From Actinobacteria bacterium UBA3028 (GTDB lineage: Bacteria > Actinomycetota > Actinomycetes > Nanopelagicales > Nanopelagicaceae), in assembly GCA_002367715.1 (NCBI GenBank), contig DFDL01000035.1:1-7394 (forward strand): DNA of 7,394 nt. Direction: 5' to 3'. Below, piece by piece: positions 1 to 6,634 of this stretch (position 1 is the first letter of the stretch; each line of letters opens with the position of its first letter). The position numbers were made by a program, and so were the translations under genes. The notes beneath the pieces are model-generated. The model had not been told where the DNA came from. It saw only the letters and a program-made list of their open reading frames with translations, and did not search any database.

Positions 1-466
1 GATAGGCCACTTCAATCGCTTCTTGCACACAATCTTGGGCGTCATGCAGATAGGCGATCTCTATACTCTCTAGATTCAGACGCTTAAGACTTGCCTCTAA
101 ACCATTTCTAATTCCTGATGACGAATAGTCGTAATAAGTTTCAAGTCCTGGATCAGCATCAGGATATTTATCCATCTCTAAATTTGTGCCGGGACGAAGT
201 GGGCGCCCTACCTTTGTTGAGATAGACACTTTAGATTTGCGACCTGCAACCGCACGACCTACTCGGCGCTCTGCGGCGCCATATCCATATAACGGAGCGG
301 TATCGATGTAATTAATTCCAGAGTTAATTGCAAGCTCAATCATGGCATCTGATTGGGTTTCAGAGACTGATCTAAATAATCCACCAAGCGGCGCTGTACC
401 TAAACTCAACTTAGAAATCCTGAGATCAGTTCCCGCAACCGTGCTTAATTCAGTATGCCGTTCCAT
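1..466 (-). CDS. Aldo/keto reductase, D-threo-aldose 1-dehydrogenase-like (partial, N-terminal 155 residues)
   Basis: This is the start of an NAD(P)-dependent aldo/keto reductase; the rest lies beyond the window edge. The visible 155 residues begin an AKR (beta/alpha)8 barrel. A GTAPLGG stretch is at residues 23-29 and an IDTAPLYGYG stretch at 54-63. All four members of the AKR catalytic tetrad can be placed: Asp55, Tyr60, Lys85 (STKVGR) and His141 (YLHD). The TAPLYG wording and the DYS segment near 113-115 are typical of the D-threo-aldose 1-dehydrogenase / L-fucose dehydrogenase branch, which oxidises aldoses at C1. The ATG at 466 lies inside the end of rhaB, with a 22-nt overlap in another frame, preceded by GGGAAGG at short spacing. 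Translational coupling to rhaB is therefore likely. Its job here is not settled: it could reduce lactaldehyde, or oxidise rhamnose, fucose or a related sugar. Family call is firm; substrate is inference. Confidence 0.88.
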   Translation of the reverse strand, partial: MERHTELSTVAGTDLRISKLSLGTAPLGGLFRSVSETQSDAMIELAINSGINYIDTAPLYGYGAAERRVGRAVAGRKSKVSISTKVGRPLRPGTNLEMDKYPDADPGLETYYDYSSSGIRNGLEASLKRLNLESIEIAYLHDAQDCVQEAIEVAY

Positions 467-1884
467 AAACCTTCCCAATCTGTTCCCTCTTGTGGGATAT
501 ATTTCTTGCGATTTGCAGAGTTTGAAATCATCTCTCGTCCTGCTTGAAGAGAATCAATCTGTCCATCCGCCTCCATCTGAATAATCAAATTACCAAGAAC
601 TGTAGCCTCAACAGGTCCAGAGTAAACAATTTTTCCTGTTGCATCAGCTGTTAATTGGTTTAGTAGTTCGTTTGCAGATCCCCCACCAACAATATTTATC
701 TCATCAATCTCGCGTCCTGATGCATCAATTAGATCCTTGAGCGCTCTGGAATATGCAAGAGCCAATGAGTCAAAGATGCACCTGGCAAATTCGAAGGGAC
801 TCTCTGGAACGCTCTGGCCAGTCTCTTCACAGAATCTTGCAATCGTCTCTGGCATCGGACCAGGTTTTGCAAACATTAAATCATCGGTATCAATTATCTG
901 ATTTGAATCACACTTTGCTGCGCCAGCAGCGAGTTCTGCTGCGGTAAATTCCAGCCCTTTGCCGCGCCAGTAACGAATCGACTCTTCAAGTAACCACATT
1001 CCAGTTACATTCTTTAGAAATCTAATTCGCCCGCCTACTCCAACTTCATTTGTGATGTTGTAAACAAGCGCCTTCTCCGTGGTCACTGGCTCTTCAAGTT
1101 CGAGTCCAATAAGCGACCAAGTACCACTTGAAATGTAGGCAGACCGACCATTTGGATTCAAAGGCGTGCCAGCAACTGCAGATGCTGTGTCATGCGAACC
1201 GACGGCTATTACCTTTATGCCATCGATTGGACCATGGCCTCGGACTCGACCAATAACTGCTTTAGGCTTATGAATCTTTGGAAACATAGCCTTAGGAAGT
1301 CCAATTCGTTTAATTAATTCAAAGTCCCACTCTTGTGATCTAGCATTTAGAAGTTGGGTACTAGAGCTATTTGTTACCTCGCTGCTTTTCTTGCCGCAGA
1401 GAATATAGTTCAAGAGATCTGGAAGCATAAGAAAGGTCTTGGCTTTTCTAAAGGCCGAGGTACCTTTGGCAGCAAATAATTGATATGCAGTGTTGAAGAA
1501 AATGAATTGAATCCCGGTCTTTGAATAAATATATTCTCGGCCCACATCTTGTGAAATTTGTGTCATTAGGCCATCGGTCCGACCGTCACGGTAGGTAAAT
1601 GGGATCTCAGCTAACTTCCCAGTTGAATCTAGTAAGCCATAATCAACAGCCCAAGAATCAATACCTAATGACTTTATAGGTCCAAGCTCTAGGCTCTTGT
1701 TTAGACCATAAATTACCTCGTGGACAATCTTCTCCCACTCCCACCGGATAGAGCCATCACTTAGCGTCTGGGCTTCGTGCGAGAAGCGATGAACTTCGCG
1801 CACGACGATTACACCCTTTTGAATATGGCCAACAGCTACCCGGCCGCTCGAGGCGCCCAGATCTACTGCAGCATAAAGACTCAT
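445..1884 (-). CDS. rhaB: Rhamnulokinase (FGGY family)
   Basis: RhaB phosphorylates L-rhamnulose at O1 with ATP in the cytoplasm, giving L-rhamnulose-1-phosphate for the aldolase. The 479-residue protein is full length for the family. The N-terminal FGGY domain opens with the phosphate-binding DLGASSGR at 8-15, followed by GIDSWAVDYG at 74-83 and YRDGRT at 98-103. The catalytic base is most likely Asp232 in SHDTASAVAGTP (230-241), matching the HDTASA motif of characterised rhamnulokinases. The C-terminal domain carries SSGTWSLIG (252-260) and the nucleotide-binding IVGGGSANELL from residue 398. The HDTASA, SSGTWSLIG and NVTGMWLLEES wording separates it from xylulose, glycerol or fuculose kinases. 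It starts at ATG 1884, only 3 nt after the rhaEW stop, without a strong Shine-Dalgarno, so it is probably translated by coupling. Its 3' end overlaps the aldo/keto reductase gene. No broken motif is seen. Confidence 0.96.
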   Translation of the reverse strand: MSLYAAVDLGASSGRVAVGHIQKGVIVVREVHRFSHEAQTLSDGSIRWEWEKIVHEVIYGLNKSLELGPIKSLGIDSWAVDYGLLDSTGKLAEIPFTYRDGRTDGLMTQISQDVGREYIYSKTGIQFIFFNTAYQLFAAKGTSAFRKAKTFLMLPDLLNYILCGKKSSEVTNSSSTQLLNARSQEWDFELIKRIGLPKAMFPKIHKPKAVIGRVRGHGPIDGIKVIAVGSHDTASAVAGTPLNPNGRSAYISSGTWSLIGLELEEPVTTEKALVYNITNEVGVGGRIRFLKNVTGMWLLEESIRYWRGKGLEFTAAELAAGAAKCDSNQIIDTDDLMFAKPGPMPETIARFCEETGQSVPESPFEFARCIFDSLALAYSRALKDLIDASGREIDEINIVGGGSANELLNQLTADATGKIVYSGPVEATVLGNLIIQMEADGQIDSLQAGREMISNSANRKKYIPQEGTDWEGLWNGILN

Positions 1885-1887
1885 TGC

Positions 1888-3927
1888 TTATCTCAAGAAA
1901 GCTGCAGCTACGCCACCATCAACTGGAATGTGAAGTCCAGTAGTTAGCGATAGATCTCCGCCAAGTAAGACAAAAACTGCGGCGGCAATATGATCTGGCA
2001 GAACTTCTTTCTTTAAAATAGTTCGCTTGGCATAGAACTCACCGAGCTTTGACTCTTCGACTCCGTAGACTGCGGCGCGATTTGCACCCCAGCCTGAAGC
2101 AAAGATGCCTGAACCCTGGACGACGCCATCTGGATTAATTCCATTGACTCGAATTCCAAATTCACCAAGTTCTGCAGCAAGTAGTCGGACCTGATGTGCC
2201 TGGTCGGCCTTTGTCGAACCATATGCAACATTGTTTGGTCCGGCAAAGACAGCATTTTTTGAAGAGATATAAATAATGTCGCCGCCCATTTTCTGCGCCA
2301 ACATAACCTTTGCACCCTCACGCGAAACTAAGAATGAACCTCGAGCCATGATGTCGTGCTGCAGATCCCAATCTTTAGCTGAAGTTTCTACAAGGGATTT
2401 ACTAATAGAAATTCCGGCGTTATTGACAATAATATCCACTCCGCCAAAGGCGAGCGCCGCTGCTCCGACACCTGCCGCAACCTCTTCCTCGCTAGTGACA
2501 TTCATTGAAATCGCTATTGCCTTATCAGCTCCACCAAGTTCCTTTGCGAGCTCGGCTGCACCTTCGATATTTAAATCAGCGATAACTACACAGGCACCTT
2601 CATTTGAAAGTCTCGTTGCAGTTGCCTTGCCAAGTCCAGATGCTGCGCCTGTAACAAGTGCAACACGTCCAGCTAATGGCTTTGGCTTAGGCGCGCGCTT
2701 TAACTTTGCCTCTTCTAAATCCCAATACTCGATGCGGAATTTCTCAGATTCTGCAATTGGTTCGTACTTAGAGAGCGCTTCAGCACCGCGCATCACATTT
2801 ATTGCATTTACATAGAACTCGGATGCAACTCGCGCAGTCTGTTTATCTTTTCCAAAGGCGAACATTCCGATACCCGGAACCAGAATTATTGCTGGATCTG
2901 CCCCACGCATTGCTGGTGAATCCTTGGTGGCAAATTTCTTGTAATAGGCCTCATAATCTTTCCGATACTGCTCGTGCTTCTCATTTGCCAAGGCAATAAC
3001 ATCGGCCAACGGCGCCTTTGGATCGATTTCGATAACCATTGGACGTACCTTTGTCCGCAAGAAATGATCGGGACATGATGTTCCAAGGCCAGCTAATCTC
3101 GGCATCTGCGAGCCTTGAAGGAAATCTAAGACCGTATCTGAATCATTAAAGTGGCCAAGTGTCTTTACATCTCGTGATGCAATACCGCGCAGATAAGGTG
3201 CGAGTTCACTAGCACGAGCATTTCGGGCAGCTGGATCTAGCGCTGCATATTTTGCAACGCTCTCTCCAAATGGCTCACTCTTGCCCTTCTCCTTAATAAA
3301 TTTCTCGGCCTTCTCGATCGCCTCTATTGAGCGCTCTTCACACTCTTGGCTTGTAGTTCCCCATGTGGTTAGACCATGTCCGCCTAGAACGCATCCCTTA
3401 GCCTTTGGATTATTGGCTGCGATTGCTGCCATATCTAGTCCAAGTTGGAAACCAGGTCGACGCCAATCAACCCAGAGAATCTCATCGCCAAAGCATTCAC
3501 GAGTTAACTTCTCGCCATCAATTGAAGTAGCCAGAGCAATAATCGAATCTGGATGAAGATGATCTACATGGTCGTAATCAACTAGCCCATGCATTGAGGT
3601 ATCAATACTTGGAGCTGCGCCACCTAGTCCAAAGCGACAATAATCAAAGAGTGCAACCATCTCATCTTCATGTTCAACACCACGATAAACATTGGTCAAC
3701 AACTTAAAGCGGTCGAGATCTAAAGCTGCTAATCCGGATTCTTTAAGAGTTCCAAGATCACCACCAGATCCCTTTACCCAGAGCACTGGACTCTTCTCAC
3801 CCGTTGCCGGATTATCTAGAACGCCTTTAGCCGAAGTATTTCCGCCAGCAAAGTTTGTAAATCTCGGCTCAGAGCCCAGCTTGTTGCTGCGCTTTATTAA
3901 CTCTTCTACTGGTTTAGGTGTCGGCAT
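1888..3927 (-). CDS. rhaEW: Bifunctional L-rhamnulose-1-phosphate aldolase / L-lactaldehyde dehydrogenase (fusion)
   Basis: One polypeptide joins two consecutive steps: cleavage of L-rhamnulose-1-phosphate to DHAP and L-lactaldehyde, then NAD-dependent oxidation of lactaldehyde to lactate. Numbering is from the second Met (679 residues). The N-terminal class II aldolase part (about 1-400) has GGNTS at 28-32, HLHPD at 123-127 and GGHGLTTWG with His184; His123, His125 and His184 are the expected metal ligands. A Lys/Pro-rich linker (around 410-418) leads to a classical SDR domain with TGAASGLG at 426-433, NNAG at 502-505 and the triad Ser556, Tyr569, Lys573 in YxxxK. The architecture matches RhaEW of Bacillus and RhaD_aldol-ADH proteins. 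The start is set at 3927 rather than the in-frame ATG at 3942: the upper ATG overlaps rhaI by 13 nt and has a purine block directly against it, whereas 3927 has GGGG (3937-3940) at 9 nt. It lies 2 nt after the rhaI stop. The oxidative role of the SDR half comes from family knowledge. Confidence 0.94.
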   Translation of the reverse strand: MPTPKPVEELIKRSNKLGSEPRFTNFAGGNTSAKGVLDNPATGEKSPVLWVKGSGGDLGTLKESGLAALDLDRFKLLTNVYRGVEHEDEMVALFDYCRFGLGGAAPSIDTSMHGLVDYDHVDHLHPDSIIALATSIDGEKLTRECFGDEILWVDWRRPGFQLGLDMAAIAANNPKAKGCVLGGHGLTTWGTTSQECEERSIEAIEKAEKFIKEKGKSEPFGESVAKYAALDPAARNARASELAPYLRGIASRDVKTLGHFNDSDTVLDFLQGSQMPRLAGLGTSCPDHFLRTKVRPMVIEIDPKAPLADVIALANEKHEQYRKDYEAYYKKFATKDSPAMRGADPAIILVPGIGMFAFGKDKQTARVASEFYVNAINVMRGAEALSKYEPIAESEKFRIEYWDLEEAKLKRAPKPKPLAGRVALVTGAASGLGKATATRLSNEGACVVIADLNIEGAAELAKELGGADKAIAISMNVTSEEEVAAGVGAAALAFGGVDIIVNNAGISISKSLVETSAKDWDLQHDIMARGSFLVSREGAKVMLAQKMGGDIIYISSKNAVFAGPNNVAYGSTKADQAHQVRLLAAELGEFGIRVNGINPDGVVQGSGIFASGWGANRAAVYGVEESKLGEFYAKRTILKKEVLPDHIAAAVFVLLGGDLSLTTGLHIPVDGGVAAAFLR

Positions 3928-3929
3928 TA

Positions 3930-5096
3930 TTAGGCGCCCCATCCTGCCTGTGCGCCGCCAACTCGCTCAGCAGAGATCTTCTCCAAATATCCACTGCGAG
4001 CAAAAGCCGCCTTTGGATCTGGATCAAGGCCTTGCTCACTTCGAACTTCACCAAGTAGCCCGCGGACATCGCTGTTGTAGGCATCCATCAAAACATCGTT
4101 GGCGCCAAGTACATCAAGGTTTGCTTGTGCCTTGGCAAGCGCTGGCGCATCTACTAACAACGCCTTTGCAACTGCTTCTTGTACATTTGTAATTGAGCGA
4201 ATCTGGCCCGGAATCTTATCTTCGATATTGTGGCACTGGTCTAGTACATAAGAGACGGTTGTATCTTTTGCAAATCCGCCACCTTGATTTACTTCATGCA
4301 TAATTCTAAATAATTGGAATGGATCTGCAGCGCCAACAATTAAATCATCATCGGCATAGAACCGTGAATTAAAATCAAAGGCGCCAAGGCGCTTCTTCAT
4401 CAGTAGGAATGCAACAATATATTCAATATTTGTTCCTGGCGCATGGTGTCCGGTATCTACGCAGACAGATGCCTTAGGTCCAAGCTCAAGACAGTGCACA
4501 TATGAAGTGCCCCAATCTGGAACATCAGTTGAGTAGAAGGCAGGCTCAAAGAATTTGTACTCTAGGAGCATTCTTTGATTATCGCCTAAGCGGTCATACA
4601 ACTTCTTAAGTGATTGCGCCAAGCGCTCTTGACGCCCGCGTAGATCATCTTGTCCTGGATAATTTGTTCCATCAGCAAACCAGAGCTTTATATCTTGCGC
4701 GCCGGTCTGATCCATAATATCTACACATTCAAAGAGGTGATCAACAGCCTTCTGTCGAATCTTTGCATCAGGGTGGCAGACAGAGCCAAATTTGTAATCA
4801 TCATCCTGAAAAGTATTTGAATTAACAGTTGCAAGGCGTACCCCTAAATCATTGGCATGCTTTGCAAGAGCTTTGTAATCTGATACACGATCCCAAGGAA
4901 TATGCATTGCTACTGCTGGCGCAGCGCCAGTGAACTTATGAACCTGAGCAGCATCTGCAACCTTCTCAAATGGATCTCTTGGGACTCCGGCAGAAGAGAA
5001 AACTTTGAAGCGGGTTCCTGAATTTCCATATGCCCAAGATGGGACTTCGATGAAAAAACGCTTTAGAACTTCTTTTACTTCATTTTTACTTGCCAT
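3930..5096 (-). CDS. rhaI: L-rhamnose isomerase, Streptomyces/P. stutzeri-type (RhaI)
   Basis: RhaI is a metal-dependent TIM-barrel isomerase converting L-rhamnose to L-rhamnulose in the cytoplasm. It is 388 residues from the chosen start, which fits the shorter Gram-positive RhaI type rather than E. coli-type RhaA. Aligned by spacing with the Pseudomonas stutzeri enzyme, the metal and catalytic residues are Glu179 and Lys181 (LEYKFFEP), Asp214 and His217 (CVDTGHHAPG), Asp249 and Asp251 (YADDDL) and Asp286 (LDQCHN). One position differs: Asp241 (AFDFNSRF) stands where the characterised enzymes have a metal-binding His. Also, Cys288 stands where the P. stutzeri enzyme has Ser. The ATG at 5096 is preferred over that at 5102 because AGGGAG (5104-5109) is 7 nt from the former and 1 nt from the latter. 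It follows rhaM by 39 nt and precedes rhaEW by 2 nt. Function is secure from family and context. Confidence 0.94.
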   Translation of the reverse strand: MASKNEVKEVLKRFFIEVPSWAYGNSGTRFKVFSSAGVPRDPFEKVADAAQVHKFTGAAPAVAMHIPWDRVSDYKALAKHANDLGVRLATVNSNTFQDDDYKFGSVCHPDAKIRQKAVDHLFECVDIMDQTGAQDIKLWFADGTNYPGQDDLRGRQERLAQSLKKLYDRLGDNQRMLLEYKFFEPAFYSTDVPDWGTSYVHCLELGPKASVCVDTGHHAPGTNIEYIVAFLLMKKRLGAFDFNSRFYADDDLIVGAADPFQLFRIMHEVNQGGGFAKDTTVSYVLDQCHNIEDKIPGQIRSITNVQEAVAKALLVDAPALAKAQANLDVLGANDVLMDAYNSDVRGLLGEVRSEQGLDPDPKAAFARSGYLEKISAERVGGAQAGWGA

Positions 5097-5103
5097 GTCC
5101 ATG

Positions 5104-5109
5104 CTCCCT
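5104..5109 (-). promoter_or_regulatory. Shine-Dalgarno of rhaI, deciding the start codon
   Basis: AGGGAG on the minus strand lies 7 nt upstream of ATG 5096 and 1 nt upstream of ATG 5102. This spacing supports the downstream ATG as the rhaI start. It is the clearest ribosome binding site in the catabolic gene block. Confidence 0.75.
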
Positions 5110-5135
5110 TTAGTTATATTTAACTGTTATCAAAT

Positions 5136-5459
5136 TTACGCGAGGTAGAAGACCTCTTTTAACCTTAAGAATCCCTCATCTGGGGCCTTGCCATCTAAAG
5201 CAACAAAGAAATCTGCCATCTCGGCCTGCCATTTAGCATTGATTTCCAGCTGTGCCATTCCTGCCTTCGCCGCCACTAAATCTGGTGTCTCTAAATATCC
5301 AATTAGAGTGCCATCAGACTCATCTAGGTAGAGCGAATAATTATGCCAACCTGTCTGGCGCAGCGCTTCTAGCATCTCTGGCCAAACTTCAGCATGACGC
5401 CGAATATATTCAGGCATCATCTCTCGCTTTACTTGCAATCTAAAACAGACCCGCTCCAT
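5136..5459 (-). CDS. rhaM: L-rhamnose mutarotase
   Basis: RhaM speeds the alpha/beta anomer interconversion of L-rhamnopyranose so that imported sugar reaches the isomerase in the form it uses. The protein has 107 residues, close to the 104 of E. coli RhaM, and is a single dimeric alpha/beta ferredoxin-like domain. Visible family marks are Tyr18 and His22 in EYIRRHAEVWPEM, HNYSLYLD at 39-46 with Tyr41, a KW pair near residue 76, and the ending EVFYLA, which closely matches EVFYLP of the E. coli protein. His22, Tyr18 and Tyr41 align with active-site residues of that enzyme. It is the first gene of the catabolic unit. The ATG at 5459 has only an A/T-rich leader and no Shine-Dalgarno, which suggests a very short 5' leader. 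The same protein family is called RhaU in Rhizobium. Confidence 0.95.
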   Translation of the reverse strand: MERVCFRLQVKREMMPEYIRRHAEVWPEMLEALRQTGWHNYSLYLDESDGTLIGYLETPDLVAAKAGMAQLEINAKWQAEMADFFVALDGKAPDEGFLRLKEVFYLA

Positions 5460-5474
5460 TTTTTAATAATTCAC

Positions 5475-5501
5475 AATCTAAAGCTAGTTAACGAATTTAA
5501 A
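5475..5501 (-). promoter_or_regulatory. Candidate promoter of the rhaM-rhaI-rhaEW-rhaB-AKR operon
   Basis: A TAGATT hexamer (5475-5480) fits the TAnnnT -10 pattern and ends 15 nt before the rhaM ATG. The best upstream match is a weak TTTAAA (5496-5501) at a short 15-nt spacing. A start about 6-9 nt after the -10 would leave a leader of under 10 nt, agreeing with the lack of a Shine-Dalgarno. The -35 is poor, so activation or de-repression is possible. Inference from motif and position only. Confidence 0.35.
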
Positions 5502-5530
5502 CTCTCTGTTCTTCTCTTTATCTTTCTTTT

Positions 5531-5573
5531 AAAGAAGAGAGCGGCAACTCCCGCAAGGAAATTGCCGCCCTCT
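5531..5573 (-). terminator. Intrinsic terminator after the binding-protein gene
   Basis: Two 12-nt arms, 5562-5573 and 5536-5547, pair with one mismatch around a 14-nt loop and contain a GC-rich GCGGCAA/TTGCCGC core. In the minus direction the stem runs into a pyrimidine tract rich in T (TCTCTTCTTT) before AAAAG. It begins 24 nt after the binding-protein stop and lies before rhaM, so it should end most transport-operon transcripts. The T tract is imperfect, so some read-through into rhaM is possible. Confidence 0.75.
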
Positions 5574-5578
5574 AACAC

Positions 5579-5601
5579 CTAATTTGTTAGTAACAAATTA
5601 G
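5579..5601. repeat. 23-bp perfect palindrome across the binding-protein stop codon
   Basis: The arms C-TAATTTGTTA and TAACAAATTA-G are exact reverse complements, 11 bp each, around a single central base (G5590 on the plus strand). The element covers the TAA stop of the binding-protein gene (5598-5600) and ends 5 nt before the terminator stem. As RNA it could form an 8-bp hairpin with a 7-nt loop, protecting the mRNA end. As DNA it has the shape of an AT-rich dimeric operator, about 120 bp upstream of rhaM. The sequence alone does not decide between these uses. Confidence 0.7.
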
Positions 5602-6608
5602 AAGTTGTAGTTATCTACGTTGTCCGCTGTGAAGACTGTAGCTGGTCCGAGGATAACTTCATTTCCTACAGCACCCTTGATAACTTTACGCTTCTTCAAG
5701 CCCTTATCGCCCTTGCCGGATTTGATCTTCTTTCCGACCTTGACTGATTGACCCTTGTTAACGATTGAGTTAGCAACTTGTACTGCAACATAACCGAAGT
5801 TTTCTACATCCCATAGAGATGCTTGAGCTCCTGAGCCGTCCTTGATGTATGTCTTCATATCATTTGGAAGACCTAGACCAGTTACGAAAACCTTGCCCTT
5901 TGAAGCTGAACCTGAAACATACTTAGCAGCTGCAACAATACCTACAGATGTAGGAGCAACAATTGCCTTGATGGTTGGGTTATTCTGGATAAGTCCTTGA
6001 GTCTCAGTTGTTGACTCTTCTGGCTTATCTAGGCCGTATGCAGTTGCAACAACCTTTACATTTGGATGCTTGTCAGCAAGACGCTTGTTCATGTATTCGA
6101 TCCAAACGTTCTGGTTTGTAGCATCTGGTGTTGTTGAAAGTACTGCGATATCGCCTGAGCCACCAGCTAGATCAGCTGCTGAATCTGCGAGTGCGTTACC
6201 GATACCTTCTGATGAAGCCTGGTTAACGAATACTGAGCGACCAGCCTTAGCAACATCTGAGTCGTATGTAACAACTGTTACACCCTTCTTACGTGCTGAC
6301 TTAAGTGCTGGAACAAGAGCATCCTTGTCGTTAGCTGCGATGATGATTACGTTGTAACCACTCTGAACAGCTGCGTTGATTTCTTTAACCTGAGCTGCCG
6401 CTGTAATTTCTGTAGGTCCCTTGTATGCACAAGTTGCCTTCAGTTCCTTACATGCGCGCTGTACTCCGATATCAGCTGCTTGGAAGTAGCCAATGGTTCC
6501 GAGCTTTGGAATATGTGCAATCTTCAGCTTTGTTGCTGCTGAAGATGGTGCCACGAACGCTGTAGCGATCAATGCACCTGTTGCAATTGCTGCAAGTACT
6601 TTTTTCAA
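5598..6608 (-). CDS. rhaS: Rhamnose ABC transporter substrate-binding protein (RhaS-type)
   Basis: This extracytoplasmic type I (ribose/galactose-class) periplasmic-binding protein captures rhamnose and delivers it to the ABC permease. It has 336 residues. A Sec signal peptide (KK at 2-3, hydrophobic 4-20, cleavage near SSA at 22-24) precedes a two-lobed sugar-binding fold. Family marks are GPTEITAAAQV (64-74), AANDKDALVPAL (91-102), YDSDV (115-119), GLGLPNDMKTYIKDG, and the ending ILGPATVF (319-326) with NVDNYNF, all close to RhaS of rhizobial rhamnose transporters. There is no lipobox Cys. Cys53 and Cys60 could form a disulfide. A Lys-rich stretch covers about 289-312. The start is TTG at 6608: an in-frame TAA lies at 6627-6629 with no ATG or GTG between, and AAAGGG sits 6 nt upstream. 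Here rhaS means the transport protein, not the E. coli AraC-type regulator of that name. Confidence 0.92.
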   Translation of the reverse strand: MKKVLAAIATGALIATAFVAPSSAATKLKIAHIPKLGTIGYFQAADIGVQRACKELKATCAYKGPTEITAAAQVKEINAAVQSGYNVIIIAANDKDALVPALKSARKKGVTVVTYDSDVAKAGRSVFVNQASSEGIGNALADSAADLAGGSGDIAVLSTTPDATNQNVWIEYMNKRLADKHPNVKVVATAYGLDKPEESTTETQGLIQNNPTIKAIVAPTSVGIVAAAKYVSGSASKGKVFVTGLGLPNDMKTYIKDGSGAQASLWDVENFGYVAVQVANSIVNKGQSVKVGKKIKSGKGDKGLKKRKVIKGAVGNEVILGPATVFTADNVDNYNF

Positions 6609-6614
6609 AGTTGA

Positions 6615-6620
6615 CCCTTT
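6615..6620 (-). promoter_or_regulatory. Shine-Dalgarno of the TTG-started binding-protein gene
   Basis: AAAGGG on the minus strand, 6 nt before TTG 6608, supports the rare start codon. No alternative start exists between it and the in-frame upstream stop at 6627-6629. Confidence 0.75.
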
Positions 6621-6634
6621 CTTAACTTAACTAA

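Noticed and set aside
2276..2815. Plus-strand open frame of 179 residues rich in Ala, Ser and Pro
   Set aside because: It is antisense to the SDR and linker part of rhaEW; the low-complexity composition is what the opposite strand of an Ala/Gly-rich coding region gives.
445..3927. Fucose or ribulose pathway reading of the kinase and aldolase
   Set aside because: The kinase motifs, the long aldolase-SDR fusion, the RhaI isomerase and the mutarotase all point together to rhamnose.
3928..3942. Upstream ATG at 3942 as the rhaEW start
   Set aside because: It overlaps rhaI by 13 nt and its purine block directly abuts the ATG; ATG 3927 has better spacing and begins MPTPKPVEEL like a normal family N-terminus. 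The upper start is not fully excluded.
3692..4192. Plus-strand open frame of 166 residues across the rhaEW/rhaI junction
   Set aside because: It is antisense to two well-supported genes, shows no recognisable domain and has no ribosome binding site or partner gene.
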